Source: Caballeronia temeraria
GTDB lineage: Bacteria; Pseudomonadota; Gammaproteobacteria; Burkholderiales; Burkholderiaceae
Direction: 5' to 3'
Assembly (NCBI RefSeq): GCF_001544795.2
Contig: NZ_FCOI02000008.1
Location: 124,001-188,000 of the forward strand
Length of the DNA: 64,000 nt
Shown here: positions 56,447-64,000 of the stretch, piece by piece
Position numbering within the stretch: the first letter of the stretch is position 1
Layout of the letters: each line of letters starts with the position of its first letter
Position numbers and translations under genes: made by a program
Notes under the pieces: model-generated
Database searches by the model: none
What the model was told of the DNA's origin: nothing
The model's input: only the letters and a program-made list of their open reading frames with translations

Positions 56447-56931
56447 CAGGAACGATTCAGGTGCGGCTGACGCTCAACGGCGAGTCGCGTTTCGCGGACG
56501 TGGACTCACGGCTGCTGCTCGTCGAACTGATCCGCGATGCGCTGGATGCAAAAGGAACCCGCGTCGGCTGTCTGACCGGCGATTGCGGGGCGTGCACCGT
56601 GCTGGTCGATGGCGAGGTAAGAAAGTCCTGCCTCATGCTGGCGGCGTCGATTTCGGGCAACGATGTGCGAACGATCGAGGGCATCGAAGGCATCGAGACG
56701 CTGCAGGAGGCGTTTATCGCGGAGAACGGATTCCAGTGCGGCTTTTGCACGAGCGGCATGATCGTCGCGGCCGCGGATCTGTTGAAGCGCAATCCGTTGC
56801 CGAGTCACGAAGCGATACGGCGCGCCATCAGCGGCAACCTGTGCCGATGCACGGGCTACGAGAGCATCGTCAATGCAATCTATCGTGCGGCGCATGGCAA
56901 CTGCTTATCAGGAGGAAGCGATGACGAATGA
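56443..56931 (+). CDS. Molybdenum hydroxylase, 2x[2Fe-2S] (small) subunit
   Basis: The 162-residue protein has the two cluster motifs of this family: CLTGDCGACT with a later Cys (N-terminal plant-type cluster) and CGFC...CRC in FQCGFCTSGM and GNLCRCTGYESI (C-terminal cluster). It carries electrons from molybdenum to FAD. The start overlaps the medium-subunit stop (ATGA), and the stop overlaps the EthD-like gene by 11 bases. Confidence 0.94.
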   Translation: MTGTIQVRLTLNGESRFADVDSRLLLVELIRDALDAKGTRVGCLTGDCGACTVLVDGEVRKSCLMLAASISGNDVRTIEGIEGIETLQEAFIAENGFQCGFCTSGMIVAAADLLKRNPLPSHEAIRRAISGNLCRCTGYESIVNAIYRAAHGNCLSGGSDDE

Positions 56932-57235
56932 TTCCGCCGTCACGGTTTACGTGACGTATGAAGGCGAACCCGGCGCGCGTTTCGATCGGGCTTACTACGT
57001 CGGGCATCATCTGCCGCTCGTCATGCGTCACTGGTCGCATTACGGCCTGACCGGTGTCGCTGCGTTTTTTCCGGCGGCGGAGCAGGCCGGCGCGCTCGTG
57101 ATCTGCGAATGCCGGTTTCGCGACGAAGCCTCGGTCGATGCGGCGTTCGCGTAGCCGGAAGCCTCGGAAGTGATGGCCGATCTGCCGCACTTCACCGAGA
57201 TCGCCCCGCGCCGTGCGCGGGCATTATCGCTATAA
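56921..57235 (+). pseudogene. EthD-domain protein gene interrupted by an amber codon
   Basis: AGGAGG precedes ATG 56921. The frame reads VTVYVTYEGEPGARFDRAYYVGHHLPLVMRHWSHYGLTGVAAFFP, typical of EthD-like ferredoxin-fold proteins. It stops at TAG 57152-57154 inside the expected AFAxPEASEVMADLPHFTEIAP segment. Beyond the TAG the same frame continues with family-like sequence (PEASEVMADLPHFTEI) to TAA 57233-57235. TAG is one base from TCG (Ser), the residue usual here, so this looks like a recent nonsense mutation. The 77-residue product may or may not function. Confidence 0.75.
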
Positions 57236-57281
57236 ATTTAGGATTCCTACTGTCGACGTTTCGAATCCGGGAGACACATTC

Positions 57282-58136
57282 ATGGAAATCGGCATCATCG
57301 GTCTTGGCGCGATGGGACGCGCGATGGCGCGCAATCTGGCGCAGGCGGGACATGACGTGAAGGCGTGGAATCGCTCGGGCGGAACGGTGGACGGCGTGGC
57401 GACGGTCGCCTCGCCGGTCGAGGCGTTTCAGGGCGACGCCGTGCTCACCATGCTCTCCGACGACGATGCGATCCGCTCGACGCTCATCGCGTCCGGCGTG
57501 CTCGCGCAGGCGAAGCCGGGGCTCGTTCATGTGGTCACGTCGACGATCTCGGTTGCGTTCGCGCGCGAGCTCGTTGCGGCCCATGAATCGGCACGCATGG
57601 GTTATGTTTCCGCGCCGGTGCTCGGACGCCCCGACGTCGCGGCGAAGGGCGAACTCAACGTGCTGGCGGGCGGCCCGCCCGATGCCGTGGCGAAGGTGCG
57701 GCCGCTGCTCGACGTGATCGGCGGTCGCGTCTGGGATATGGGCGACCAGGCGCCGACCGCCAACGCCGCAAAAATCGCCTGCAACATGATGATTACGATG
57801 GCGATCGAAGCAATGGCCGAAGCCGTCGTCCTGACGGAGGCAAACGGCTTGCCGCGCGCGCGATTCTTCGACCTGATCCTGAACACGCTGTTTGGCAGTC
57901 GCTCGTATCAGGTTTATTCCGCGAACATCGCAAAGGGAAACTACGAGCCGGGCTTCAAGGCCACGCTCGGCATGAAGGATCTGCGGCTGGCGGCCGAAGC
58001 GGCCGAGGAGGCGGGCCGTGTGTTGCCCGTGCTGGCGGCGGTACATGCGCGCATGGCTCAAACGATCGCGGCGGGAATGGGCGATCGGGACTGGTCGGCG
58101 ATGGCGAAGTTCACGATCGAGTCCAACGATCCATGA
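57282..58136 (+). CDS. 3-hydroxyisobutyrate dehydrogenase-family oxidoreductase
   Basis: The 284-residue NAD(P)-dependent enzyme has the nucleotide fold GIIGLGAMGRAMARNLAQAGHDVKAWNR (about residues 3-31), the STIS substrate motif and a catalytic Lys in NAAKIACNMM (about 170). It would interconvert a beta-hydroxy acid and its semialdehyde or reduce a related keto acid. ATG 57282 follows GGGAGAC. It is the last gene of the plus-strand arm of the TetR locus and may oxidise the hydroxy product. Confidence 0.92.
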   Translation: MEIGIIGLGAMGRAMARNLAQAGHDVKAWNRSGGTVDGVATVASPVEAFQGDAVLTMLSDDDAIRSTLIASGVLAQAKPGLVHVVTSTISVAFARELVAAHESARMGYVSAPVLGRPDVAAKGELNVLAGGPPDAVAKVRPLLDVIGGRVWDMGDQAPTANAAKIACNMMITMAIEAMAEAVVLTEANGLPRARFFDLILNTLFGSRSYQVYSANIAKGNYEPGFKATLGMKDLRLAAEAAEEAGRVLPVLAAVHARMAQTIAAGMGDRDWSAMAKFTIESNDP

Positions 58137-58181
58137 CGCGAGCAATGGCCGGGAACAGCTTTTCGATCATCCGCTGCACGC

Positions 58182-59069
58182 TCATGTCGACTCGCTGAGT
58201 TGCTGTTCGAGCCAGAATACGAACACAGATGCGAGCGCCGATTCAGCGCGCTCCGGCGGCCGCACGATGTGATACGGATGGCGCGAGGGCACCGTCGCCT
58301 TGAATGGCCGAACGAGCGTGCCTTCGACGAGATCATCGCGCACGGAGATGCTGTCGCCGAGTGCGACGCCCTGACCGTGCAGGGCGGCTTCGATGGCGAT
58401 ATGCGCATTGCCGATCTCCAGAATGCGCATGCGCTCGGGATGCTCCACCTTGGCTTCCATGAGCCAGCGCATCCACGAACCGGCGTGTTCGCAGAAGAGC
58501 GCATAGTGACGCAGGTCGTCGGGCGAGCGGATCGCCTTCGGACCGTTCATCAGCGCGGGACTCACCACCGGATAGAGCGACGGATGCTCGATTAGCGTCA
58601 CCGAACGGTCTTTCCAGTGCGCTTCGCCGTAACGGATGCAGACGTCCACGTCAGGCGAATAGACTTCCTTGTCGTCGTTCGACGGAATCAGCTTCAGCTT
58701 GATCGCCGGATAGCGATGCAGAAAATCCCCGATATGCCGCGCGAGCCAGCGCGAAGTGAACGACAGCGGCGCCGAGACGACCAGATCGCCTGCGACGACC
58801 GTTTCCCCGACTTTCGCCACGGCCGTGGCGATCATCTCGAAAGCGCCGCGCACCGAGGGCAGCAACGCTTCGCCCGCCGGCGTGAGCTTGAGCCGCGCCC
58901 GCGAGCGAATAAACAACTCGACGCCGAGCGACTCCTCCAGCACGCGCACCTGATGGCTGACCGCGCTTGCCGTGACGTTCAACTCGTCGGCGGCTTTGGC
59001 GACAGTGGCATGGCGCGCGGTCGCTTCGAAAGCGCGCAGCGGATTGAGCGGCGGCAGACGGCTACGCAT
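58182..59069 (-). CDS. LysR-family regulator, GcvA-like
   Basis: The 295-residue protein opens LPPLNPLRAFEATARHATVAKAADELNVTASAVSHQVRVLEESLGVELFIR, the GcvA/AmpR subgroup HTH. An effector domain follows with RWLARHIGDFLHRYPAIKLKL. It diverges from the argininosuccinate-lyase paralogue across a 128-base AT-rich spacer. Targets are probably 59198-63994. Confidence 0.93.
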   Translation of the reverse strand: MRSRLPPLNPLRAFEATARHATVAKAADELNVTASAVSHQVRVLEESLGVELFIRSRARLKLTPAGEALLPSVRGAFEMIATAVAKVGETVVAGDLVVSAPLSFTSRWLARHIGDFLHRYPAIKLKLIPSNDDKEVYSPDVDVCIRYGEAHWKDRSVTLIEHPSLYPVVSPALMNGPKAIRSPDDLRHYALFCEHAGSWMRWLMEAKVEHPERMRILEIGNAHIAIEAALHGQGVALGDSISVRDDLVEGTLVRPFKATVPSRHPYHIVRPPERAESALASVFVFWLEQQLSEST

Positions 59070-59136
59070 GGTCGTTCGGCACGTTCACGATTGAGATGCT
59101 GAGAAAAATTTCATTAAAGCAGGTTCAAAATCTCGC

Positions 59137-59155
59137 TACAAACAAAAAAATTGTA
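59137..59155. promoter_or_regulatory. Putative LysR operator (TACAA-N9-TTGTA)
   Basis: This dyad lies between the divergent LysR and argH-like genes. An outer repeat, GTTCACGA (59083-59090) and TCGTGAAC (59168-59175), flanks it. It suits a LysR activator site. Confidence 0.4.
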
Positions 59156-59197
59156 GGCCTATGCTCGTCGTGAACTCAACGTGACGAGGACGAAGGC

Positions 59198-60631
59198 ATG
59201 AAGGTGACGGAAGGGACCGAACGACTGTGGGGCGGGCGTTTCAGATCGGCGCCGGCGGCCGAGCTCAAGGCGCTCTCGCGCTCCGAGGAAAGCTTTTTCA
59301 GGCTCGCGCCGTATGACCTGGCCGGCTCGAAGGCGCATGCCCGCGAGTTGCAGCGCGCGGGCGTACTCAACGCGGACGAACTGCAAAGCCTTCTGGCCGA
59401 AATGGAGCGGGTGCGCGCTGAATTCGTCGAAGGGCGGCTTGCGCCGTCGCCGCACGACGAGGACGTGCACACGTTCCTCGAGCGCGTGCTCACCGAACGG
59501 CTCGGCGCGGCGGGCGCGAAGCTGCGCGCGGGCCGCTCGCGCAACGACCAGGCCGCCAACGACCTGCGCCTGTTCCTGCGGGACAAGGCGCGCAGGATCG
59601 CCCGCGACGTGATCGCGCTGCAGGACGCGCTCGTCGCTCAGGCGCAGACCCATCTGCGCAGCTATAGCACGGGCTTCACGCATCTGCAGCCGGCGCAGCC
59701 TGTCGTGTTCGCGCATCAGTTGCTGGCGCATGCGCAGGCGTTCTATCGGGATGTCGATCGCCTGATCGACTGGGACCGCCGCAGCGCGCGTTCGCCGCTC
59801 GGCGCGGCGGCGCTCGCGGGCTCGGCCATCTGCGTGAATCCGGCGCTTTCGGCGCAGGAGCTCGGCTACGACGCGCCCTGCGAAAACTCCATCGATGCCG
59901 TCGCGGCACGCGATCACGTCGCGGAATTCCTGTTCGTGACGAGCATGCTGGCAGTGGACCTGTCGCGTCTCTCGGAAGAGGTGATTCTGTGGACCTCGCG
60001 CCAGTTCCGCTGGGTCGAGCTCGACGACGGCTACGCGACCGGCAGCTCGATCATGCCGCAGAAGAAGAACCCCGACATCGCCGAACTCACGCGCGGCAAG
60101 GCGGGGCGTCTGATCGGCAATCTGAGCGGCCTGCTCGCGACGCTCAAGTCGCTGCCCCTCGCGTACAACCGCGATCTCGCCGAAGACAAGACCGCCGCCT
60201 TCGACGGCATCGACACGCTCGCGCTCACGCTGCCCGCGATGGCCGGCATGATCCGCACGATGCGCGTGAACGTCGACGAACTGCGCAGGCAGGCGCCGCT
60301 CGGCTTCACGCTCGCAACCGAAGTGGCCGACTGGCTCGCGCTGCGGGGCATTCCGTTCAGCGAGGCGCACGAGATCACCGGCGCGCTGGTGCGCGTGTGC
60401 GAGGAACGCGGCATCGAGTTGTCCGATCTGACGGCGGACATGCTCGCCGCGGTCGATCCGCGTCTTCATGCCGATGTGCTCGACCGACTCACGCTCGAAG
60501 CCGCCGTCGATGCACGCAGCGGCTTCGGCGGCACGGCGCCGGCGCGCGTCGTCGAGCAGATCGATCGACTGAAGCTGGCGCTCGCGCGGCAAAGCGAATG
60601 GGCAAGCGAATACGGAGGTCCGGCATGTTGA
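59198..60631 (+). CDS. argH-like: Argininosuccinate lyase paralogue (ArgH-like)
   Basis: The 477-residue enzyme has the fumarase/aspartase-superfamily signature GSSIMPQKKNPD (about residues 282-293) with the mobile-loop Ser. It also has THLQPAQPVV with the catalytic-side Thr-His, and GRSRNDQAANDLRL. Length is normal. It probably splits argininosuccinate or an N-(carboxyalkyl) analogue, releasing fumarate. Lying in an ABC-transporter operon rather than with other arginine genes, it is probably a catabolic paralogue. It overlaps the permease gene by 7 bases. Confidence 0.9.
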   Translation: MKVTEGTERLWGGRFRSAPAAELKALSRSEESFFRLAPYDLAGSKAHARELQRAGVLNADELQSLLAEMERVRAEFVEGRLAPSPHDEDVHTFLERVLTERLGAAGAKLRAGRSRNDQAANDLRLFLRDKARRIARDVIALQDALVAQAQTHLRSYSTGFTHLQPAQPVVFAHQLLAHAQAFYRDVDRLIDWDRRSARSPLGAAALAGSAICVNPALSAQELGYDAPCENSIDAVAARDHVAEFLFVTSMLAVDLSRLSEEVILWTSRQFRWVELDDGYATGSSIMPQKKNPDIAELTRGKAGRLIGNLSGLLATLKSLPLAYNRDLAEDKTAAFDGIDTLALTLPAMAGMIRTMRVNVDELRRQAPLGFTLATEVADWLALRGIPFSEAHEITGALVRVCEERGIELSDLTADMLAAVDPRLHADVLDRLTLEAAVDARSGFGGTAPARVVEQIDRLKLALARQSEWASEYGGPAC

Positions 60632-61494
60632 GCGCAGCCGAGCAGACGCAGCATTCGATGACAGCGGAGCAGCCGAAGCTCGAGCGCGTGCGCCGCAGGT
60701 ACTGGGGCCGCTATGTGGCGTCGGCGGCGATCGTCGTCGTGATCGGATATATCGTCGCGGCGTTCGCGCGCGGGCAGATCGAGTGGCAGACGGTCGGGCG
60801 CTTTCTCACCGCACGCACGATCCTGACGGGCCTCGTCAACACCATCGTGATGACGATTCTCGCGATGGCGCTGGGCATCGCGCTCGGCGTCATCACGGCG
60901 GTGATGCGGCTCTCCAGCAATCCGGTGCTGAGCTCCATTTCGCAAGGCTACGTATGGCTCTTTCGCGGCACGCCGGTCATCCTGCAACTGCTCCTCTGGT
61001 TCAACCTCGCGCTCGTGTTTCCGGCCGTCGGCATTCCGGGCGTGTTCACGCTGCGCACGGTCGATGTCATGACGCCGTTTCTCGCGGCGCTTCTCGGGCT
61101 GGGCATCAATCAGGGCGCGTATACGTCTGAAGTGGTGCGCGCGGGGCTGCTGTCCGTCGATACCGGGCAATACGAAGCGGCGAAGTCGATCGGCATGCCG
61201 CGCCTTCAGGCACTGCGCCGCATCATCCTGCCGCAGGCAATGCGCGTGATCGTGCCGCCCATCGGCAACGAGCTCGTCGGCATGGTCAAGCTCACGTCGC
61301 TCGCGAGCGTGATCCAGTACGCGGAGATGCTGCACAACGCGCAGAACATCTACTACGCGAACGGACGCGTGATCGAACTGCTGATCGTCGGGGCGATCTG
61401 GTATCTCGTCGTCGTCACGGTGCTTTCGTTCGTGCAGACGCGCGTCGAGCGCCGCTATGCGCGCGGCGCGGGCCGCGCGTCGAGCCGTCAGTGA
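60625..61494 (+). CDS. Polar amino acid-type ABC transporter permease
   Basis: ATG 60625 follows GGAGG and overlaps the lyase stop. The 289-residue inner-membrane protein has an N-terminal cytoplasmic tail and about five helices. The HisMQ-type cytoplasmic loop reads [44 protein letters not shown], which docks the ATPase. One permease gene is present, so it probably works as a homodimer. Confidence 0.93.
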   Translation: MLSAAEQTQHSMTAEQPKLERVRRRYWGRYVASAAIVVVIGYIVAAFARGQIEWQTVGRFLTARTILTGLVNTIVMTILAMALGIALGVITAVMRLSSNPVLSSISQGYVWLFRGTPVILQLLLWFNLALVFPAVGIPGVFTLRTVDVMTPFLAALLGLGINQGAYTSEVVRAGLLSVDTGQYEAAKSIGMPRLQALRRIILPQAMRVIVPPIGNELVGMVKLTSLASVIQYAEMLHNAQNIYYANGRVIELLIVGAIWYLVVVTVLSFVQTRVERRYARGAGRASSRQ

Positions 61495-61504
61495 GGAGAC
61501 AGGC

Positions 61505-62269
61505 ATGAATCCAATCGTGCGCGCATCGGAAGTGCGCAAATCGTTCGGCGAGTTCGAGGCGTTGAAGGGCATCACGCTCGATGTCGCCGAGGGCGAAGTG
61601 CTGTGCATCATCGGTCCTTCGGGGTCGGGCAAAAGCACCTTTCTTCGCTGCATCAATCAACTCGAAACGATCAGCGACGGCTCGCTGTGGGTGAAGGGCG
61701 AACTGCTCGGCTACCGGCAGAGCGGCAACAGGCTCCATGAACTTTCGGAGAAGGAGATCGCGAGGCAGCGTCTCGCGACCGCGATGGTCTTCCAGCGCTT
61801 CAACCTCTTCCCGCACATGACGGCGCTGGAGAACGTGATCGAAGGCCCGGTGCATGTGCTGAAGCGGCCGCGCGCCGACGCGATGAAGGAAGCGCGCGCG
61901 CTGCTCGAACGCGTCGGGCTCGGCCACAAGTGCGATGCGTTTCCGGTGGAGCTGTCGGGCGGCCAGCAGCAGCGCGTGGCCATTGCGCGCGCGCTCGCGA
62001 TGCATCCGCAATTGCTGCTCTTCGATGAACCCACGTCCGCGCTCGATCCAGAACTGGTCGGCGAAGTGCTCGCCGTCATGCGCGGTCTCGCGCAGAGCGG
62101 CATGACGATGATCATCGTCACTCATGAACTGGGCTTTGCGCGCGAGGTGGCGAATCGCGTCGTGTTCATGGATCAGGGGCAGATCGTCGAGGCGGGACCG
62201 CCGGAACAGGTTCTGTCCGAACCACGCCATGCCCGCACGCGCGATTTCATTTCCGCCGTGCTGGCCTGA
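61505..62269 (+). CDS. Polar amino acid-type ABC transporter ATP-binding protein
   Basis: The 254-residue protein has Walker [10 protein letters not shown] (about 38-46), the Q-loop in [20 protein letters not shown], signature [15 protein letters not shown], Walker [15 protein letters not shown] and the switch His in [10 protein letters not shown]. It powers the permease at 60625. GAGGAGAC precedes ATG 61505, 10 bases after the permease gene. Confidence 0.95.
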   Translation: MNPIVRASEVRKSFGEFEALKGITLDVAEGEVLCIIGPSGSGKSTFLRCINQLETISDGSLWVKGELLGYRQSGNRLHELSEKEIARQRLATAMVFQRFNLFPHMTALENVIEGPVHVLKRPRADAMKEARALLERVGLGHKCDAFPVELSGGQQQRVAIARALAMHPQLLLFDEPTSALDPELVGEVLAVMRGLAQSGMTMIIVTHELGFAREVANRVVFMDQGQIVEAGPPEQVLSEPRHARTRDFISAVLA

Positions 62270-62316
62270 GAACGTCCGAACGTCATTCAAACAATCGATT
62301 CCGGAGCGAGCAGTTC

Positions 62317-63153
62317 ATGAAAGCCACTTTTCGTTTGCAAAGCCTTTGCGCACTGATGTGCACCGCCGCGTTGCTGCATGTGGATGCGGCCAGCGCGCAG
62401 GCGTCCGCGCCCGGCAAGAAGGAAATCATCGCCGCCGTGGTGCCGAACTATCCGCCGTTCGAGTTCAAGGATCCGGAAACCGACAAGCTGACGGGCTTCG
62501 ACATCGATCTCGGCGAAGCGCTCGCCGCGAAGATGGGCGTGAAGATGATCTGGCAGGAAACGAGCTTCGATCAGATGCTGAGCGCGCTCGCGACAAAGCG
62601 TGTCGACATCATTCTGTCGGGCATGACGGATATTCCCGAGCGGCGCGCGTCGGTGAATTTTCTCGACTACTTGAAGAGCGGTCCGCAGTTCTATGCGCTG
62701 AAGACGCGCGCGGGCGATTTCCCCAACATGGATGCGCTGTGCGGCAAGACGATCGGTTCGAGCCGGCGTACGTCGTTCCCGACGAACATCAAGGCGTGGA
62801 GCGACGAACATTGCGTGAAGACGGGCAAGAAGCCGGTCGCGGTCGTCGGCACCGATGGTTCGTCGGATGCGCGCATGCAGTTGCGTCAGGGACGGCTCGA
62901 CGCGGCCGTGCAGGGTGGCGAAACCATGCCGTATCAGAACAAGATCGATCAGAACGCGTACGTGACGATCGGCGCGCCGTTCATGTCGCAATACATGGGC
63001 GTCGGCATGGCGAAGGACAGCGCGGCCATCAACGAGGCCGTGACGAAAGCCTTCGATCAGTTGATCGCCGACGGCACCTATCAAAAGATTCTCGCGAAGT
63101 GGGGCCTGCAGGAACAGGGCGTTCAGAAGGCGCAGATCAATGCGAGCAACTGA
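62317..63153 (+). CDS. Periplasmic substrate-binding protein (SBP family 3)
   Basis: The 278-residue protein has a signal peptide (MKATFRLQSLCALMCTAALLHVDAASAQA). The family-3 pattern PNYPPFEFKDPETDKLTGFDIDLGEALAAKMGVKMIWQETSFDQMLSALATKRVDIILSGM follows. Two Cys (in ALCGKT and EHCVKT) may pair. It binds an amino acid or a related nitrogen compound and delivers it to the permease. It overlaps the next gene by 14 bases. Confidence 0.93.
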   Translation: MKATFRLQSLCALMCTAALLHVDAASAQASAPGKKEIIAAVVPNYPPFEFKDPETDKLTGFDIDLGEALAAKMGVKMIWQETSFDQMLSALATKRVDIILSGMTDIPERRASVNFLDYLKSGPQFYALKTRAGDFPNMDALCGKTIGSSRRTSFPTNIKAWSDEHCVKTGKKPVAVVGTDGSSDARMQLRQGRLDAAVQGGETMPYQNKIDQNAYVTIGAPFMSQYMGVGMAKDSAAINEAVTKAFDQLIADGTYQKILAKWGLQEQGVQKAQINASN

Positions 63154-63994
63154 GCCACGATCCGCGATGCCGCGCTGGCCCGACGGCAAGCGTTCGTGTG
63201 TCGCGCTCGCGTTCGATCTCGACGGCCCGACCGGCGGCGCCATGCTCGACGGCTCGATCTGGCGCAATCCCGCTTACTTCACGCTGGGCGCGTATGGGCC
63301 GTGGCGCGCGCTCGCCAGGATTCTCGATGTGCTCGGCGAGCGCGGCGTGCGCGCGACGTTCTTCGTTCCCGCGTGGGTGCTGGAGAATTGGCCGTCGCAA
63401 TGCCGCGAGATCGTGCGCGGCGGACATGAAGTCGCGTACCACGGCTATCGGCACGAGGCGTTCTGGACGCTCACGCCGGAGCGCCAGCGCGAGGTCATGG
63501 CGATATCGACGCAACTGTTCGAGCGTCATCTCGGCGTGCGTCCGGTCGGCTTCCGCACGCCGTCGGGCGACTGGACCGCGCAAACCGCCGGTATTCTCGC
63601 GGAGTTCGGCGTGCGCTATTCGAGCTCGATGCGCGGCGACGATCGTCCCTATGTCCTCGATGCGACAAGCGGCCTGATCGAGATTCCGGCGCGCTGGGAA
63701 CTGGATGATTACGCGTCGCTCGCTTATCAGCGCAAACCGGATTTTCCGGCGGGGCTGGATCGGATCGCGAGCTATGAAACGACGCTCGACAACTGGCGCC
63801 GCGAGTTCGACGGCTCGCATGACGAGGGACTCTGCATGACCACGCTGTTTCATCCGAAGGTGTCGGGCAAGCCGGGGCGCGTCGCGCTCATCGAGGGTTT
63901 GATCGATCATATGCTCGCAACAGGCGAAGTCTGGTTCGCGACCGGCAGCGAAGTCGCGGACTGGTGGATGTCGAGCGGGCAGGCGCGCCTATGA
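63140..63994 (+). CDS. NodB/PuuE-type polysaccharide deacetylase-fold hydrolase
   Basis: The 284-residue protein (start 63140, or MPRWPDGKR at 63167) has the NodB motif ALAFDLDGPTGG with the metal Asp, YHGYRHEAF with the HxxxH metal pair, and RTPSGDWT. No signal peptide is present, so it is cytoplasmic. Its length and layout match the PuuE/allantoinase-like and cyclic-imide hydrolase branch rather than secreted chitin deacetylases. Sitting in an amino acid ABC operon, it may open a cyclic imide or remove a formyl/acyl group from the imported compound (inference). Confidence 0.88.
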   Translation: MRATEPRSAMPRWPDGKRSCVALAFDLDGPTGGAMLDGSIWRNPAYFTLGAYGPWRALARILDVLGERGVRATFFVPAWVLENWPSQCREIVRGGHEVAYHGYRHEAFWTLTPERQREVMAISTQLFERHLGVRPVGFRTPSGDWTAQTAGILAEFGVRYSSSMRGDDRPYVLDATSGLIEIPARWELDDYASLAYQRKPDFPAGLDRIASYETTLDNWRREFDGSHDEGLCMTTLFHPKVSGKPGRVALIEGLIDHMLATGEVWFATGSEVADWWMSSGQARL

Positions 63995-64000
63995 CGAACG
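63991..64000 (+). CDS. Start of another gene, cut by the window edge
   Basis: ATG 63991 overlaps the deacetylase stop as ATGA, the same coupling used elsewhere in the window. The first codons read Met-Thr-Asn. Nothing more is visible. Confidence 0.4.

Noticed and set aside
59159..60592. Long minus-strand frame opposite the argH-like gene
   Set aside because: Shadow frame; the plus strand has the full fumarase-superfamily signature.
59989..60624. Upstream extension of the permease frame
   Set aside because: The extension is Arg-rich out-of-frame argH sequence. The start at 60625 has GGAGG and the expected N-terminus.

Overview
The window is GC-rich chromosome- or megaplasmid-type DNA from a betaproteobacterium, most likely Burkholderiaceae (Paraburkholderia/Caballeronia-like). 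The pointers are strong GC bias at third codon positions, a DUF4148 periplasmic protein, and many GntR/IclR/TetR/LysR-controlled catabolic operons with ACS-type MFS carriers. I see no rRNA, tRNA, CRISPR, complete insertion sequence or replication origin. It reads as an accessory catabolic and stress region.

Layout. 1-1128: start of a membrane PAS sensor gene (cut by the left edge) diverging from a small gene, with two FNR/Anr-like boxes between. 1207-7593: a GntR regulator and an MFS, SDR, aminotransferase, alpha/beta-hydrolase and M20 amidohydrolase set, with TTGTAT/ATACAA operators. 7645-11667: a LysR regulator divergent from an Asp-nucleophile hydrolase, a YkgB/RclC-like membrane protein and a hydrolase fused to a cysteine-less AhpD-like domain. 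11806-20358: a YCII protein, a flavodoxin-like protein, an acyl-CoA dehydrogenase with a MaoC-like hydratase, a lipoprotein hydrolase, a fasciclin protein, a small membrane protein, a TetR regulator, a DUF4148 protein and a polytopic membrane protein. 20423-20975: a chimera of two dead fragments (GH3 and PAP2).

21197-27503: an IclR-controlled operon (HMG-CoA-lyase-like, CaiB-type CoA transferase, MFS, Tat-exported amidohydrolase) with a duplicated operator, then a flavin reductase. 28005-34026: a signalling block with a lone receiver, a DUF2252 protein, and a coupled operon of HigA-like regulator, double-domain KaiC-like ATPase and hybrid histidine kinase. 34548-40179: secreted or lipid-anchored beta-helix and beta-propeller proteins and a ferritin-like lipoprotein around a 920-base AT-rich gap. 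40435-41171: a decayed chemotaxis receptor. 41374-48844: a large GH63-like glycosidase, a GlxA-type regulator, nitrilase plus beta-carbonic anhydrase, and an ABC-F ATPase.

48868-58136: the most distinctive locus. A TetR regulator with three related operators sits beside a 6-oxocamphor-hydrolase-like crotonase, an SMP-30 lactonase, an MFS carrier, a three-subunit molybdenum hydroxylase, an EthD protein broken by an amber codon, and a 3-hydroxyisobutyrate-dehydrogenase-like enzyme. Together they suggest uptake, hydroxylation, C-C ring cleavage and lactone opening of an unidentified cyclic compound. 58182-64000: a LysR regulator divergent from an argininosuccinate-lyase paralogue, a polar amino acid-type ABC transporter and a PuuE/NodB-type deacetylase, with another gene starting at the right edge.

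Family calls come from motifs and remembered family sequences read by eye. No database search was run, and substrates are inferred unless stated.
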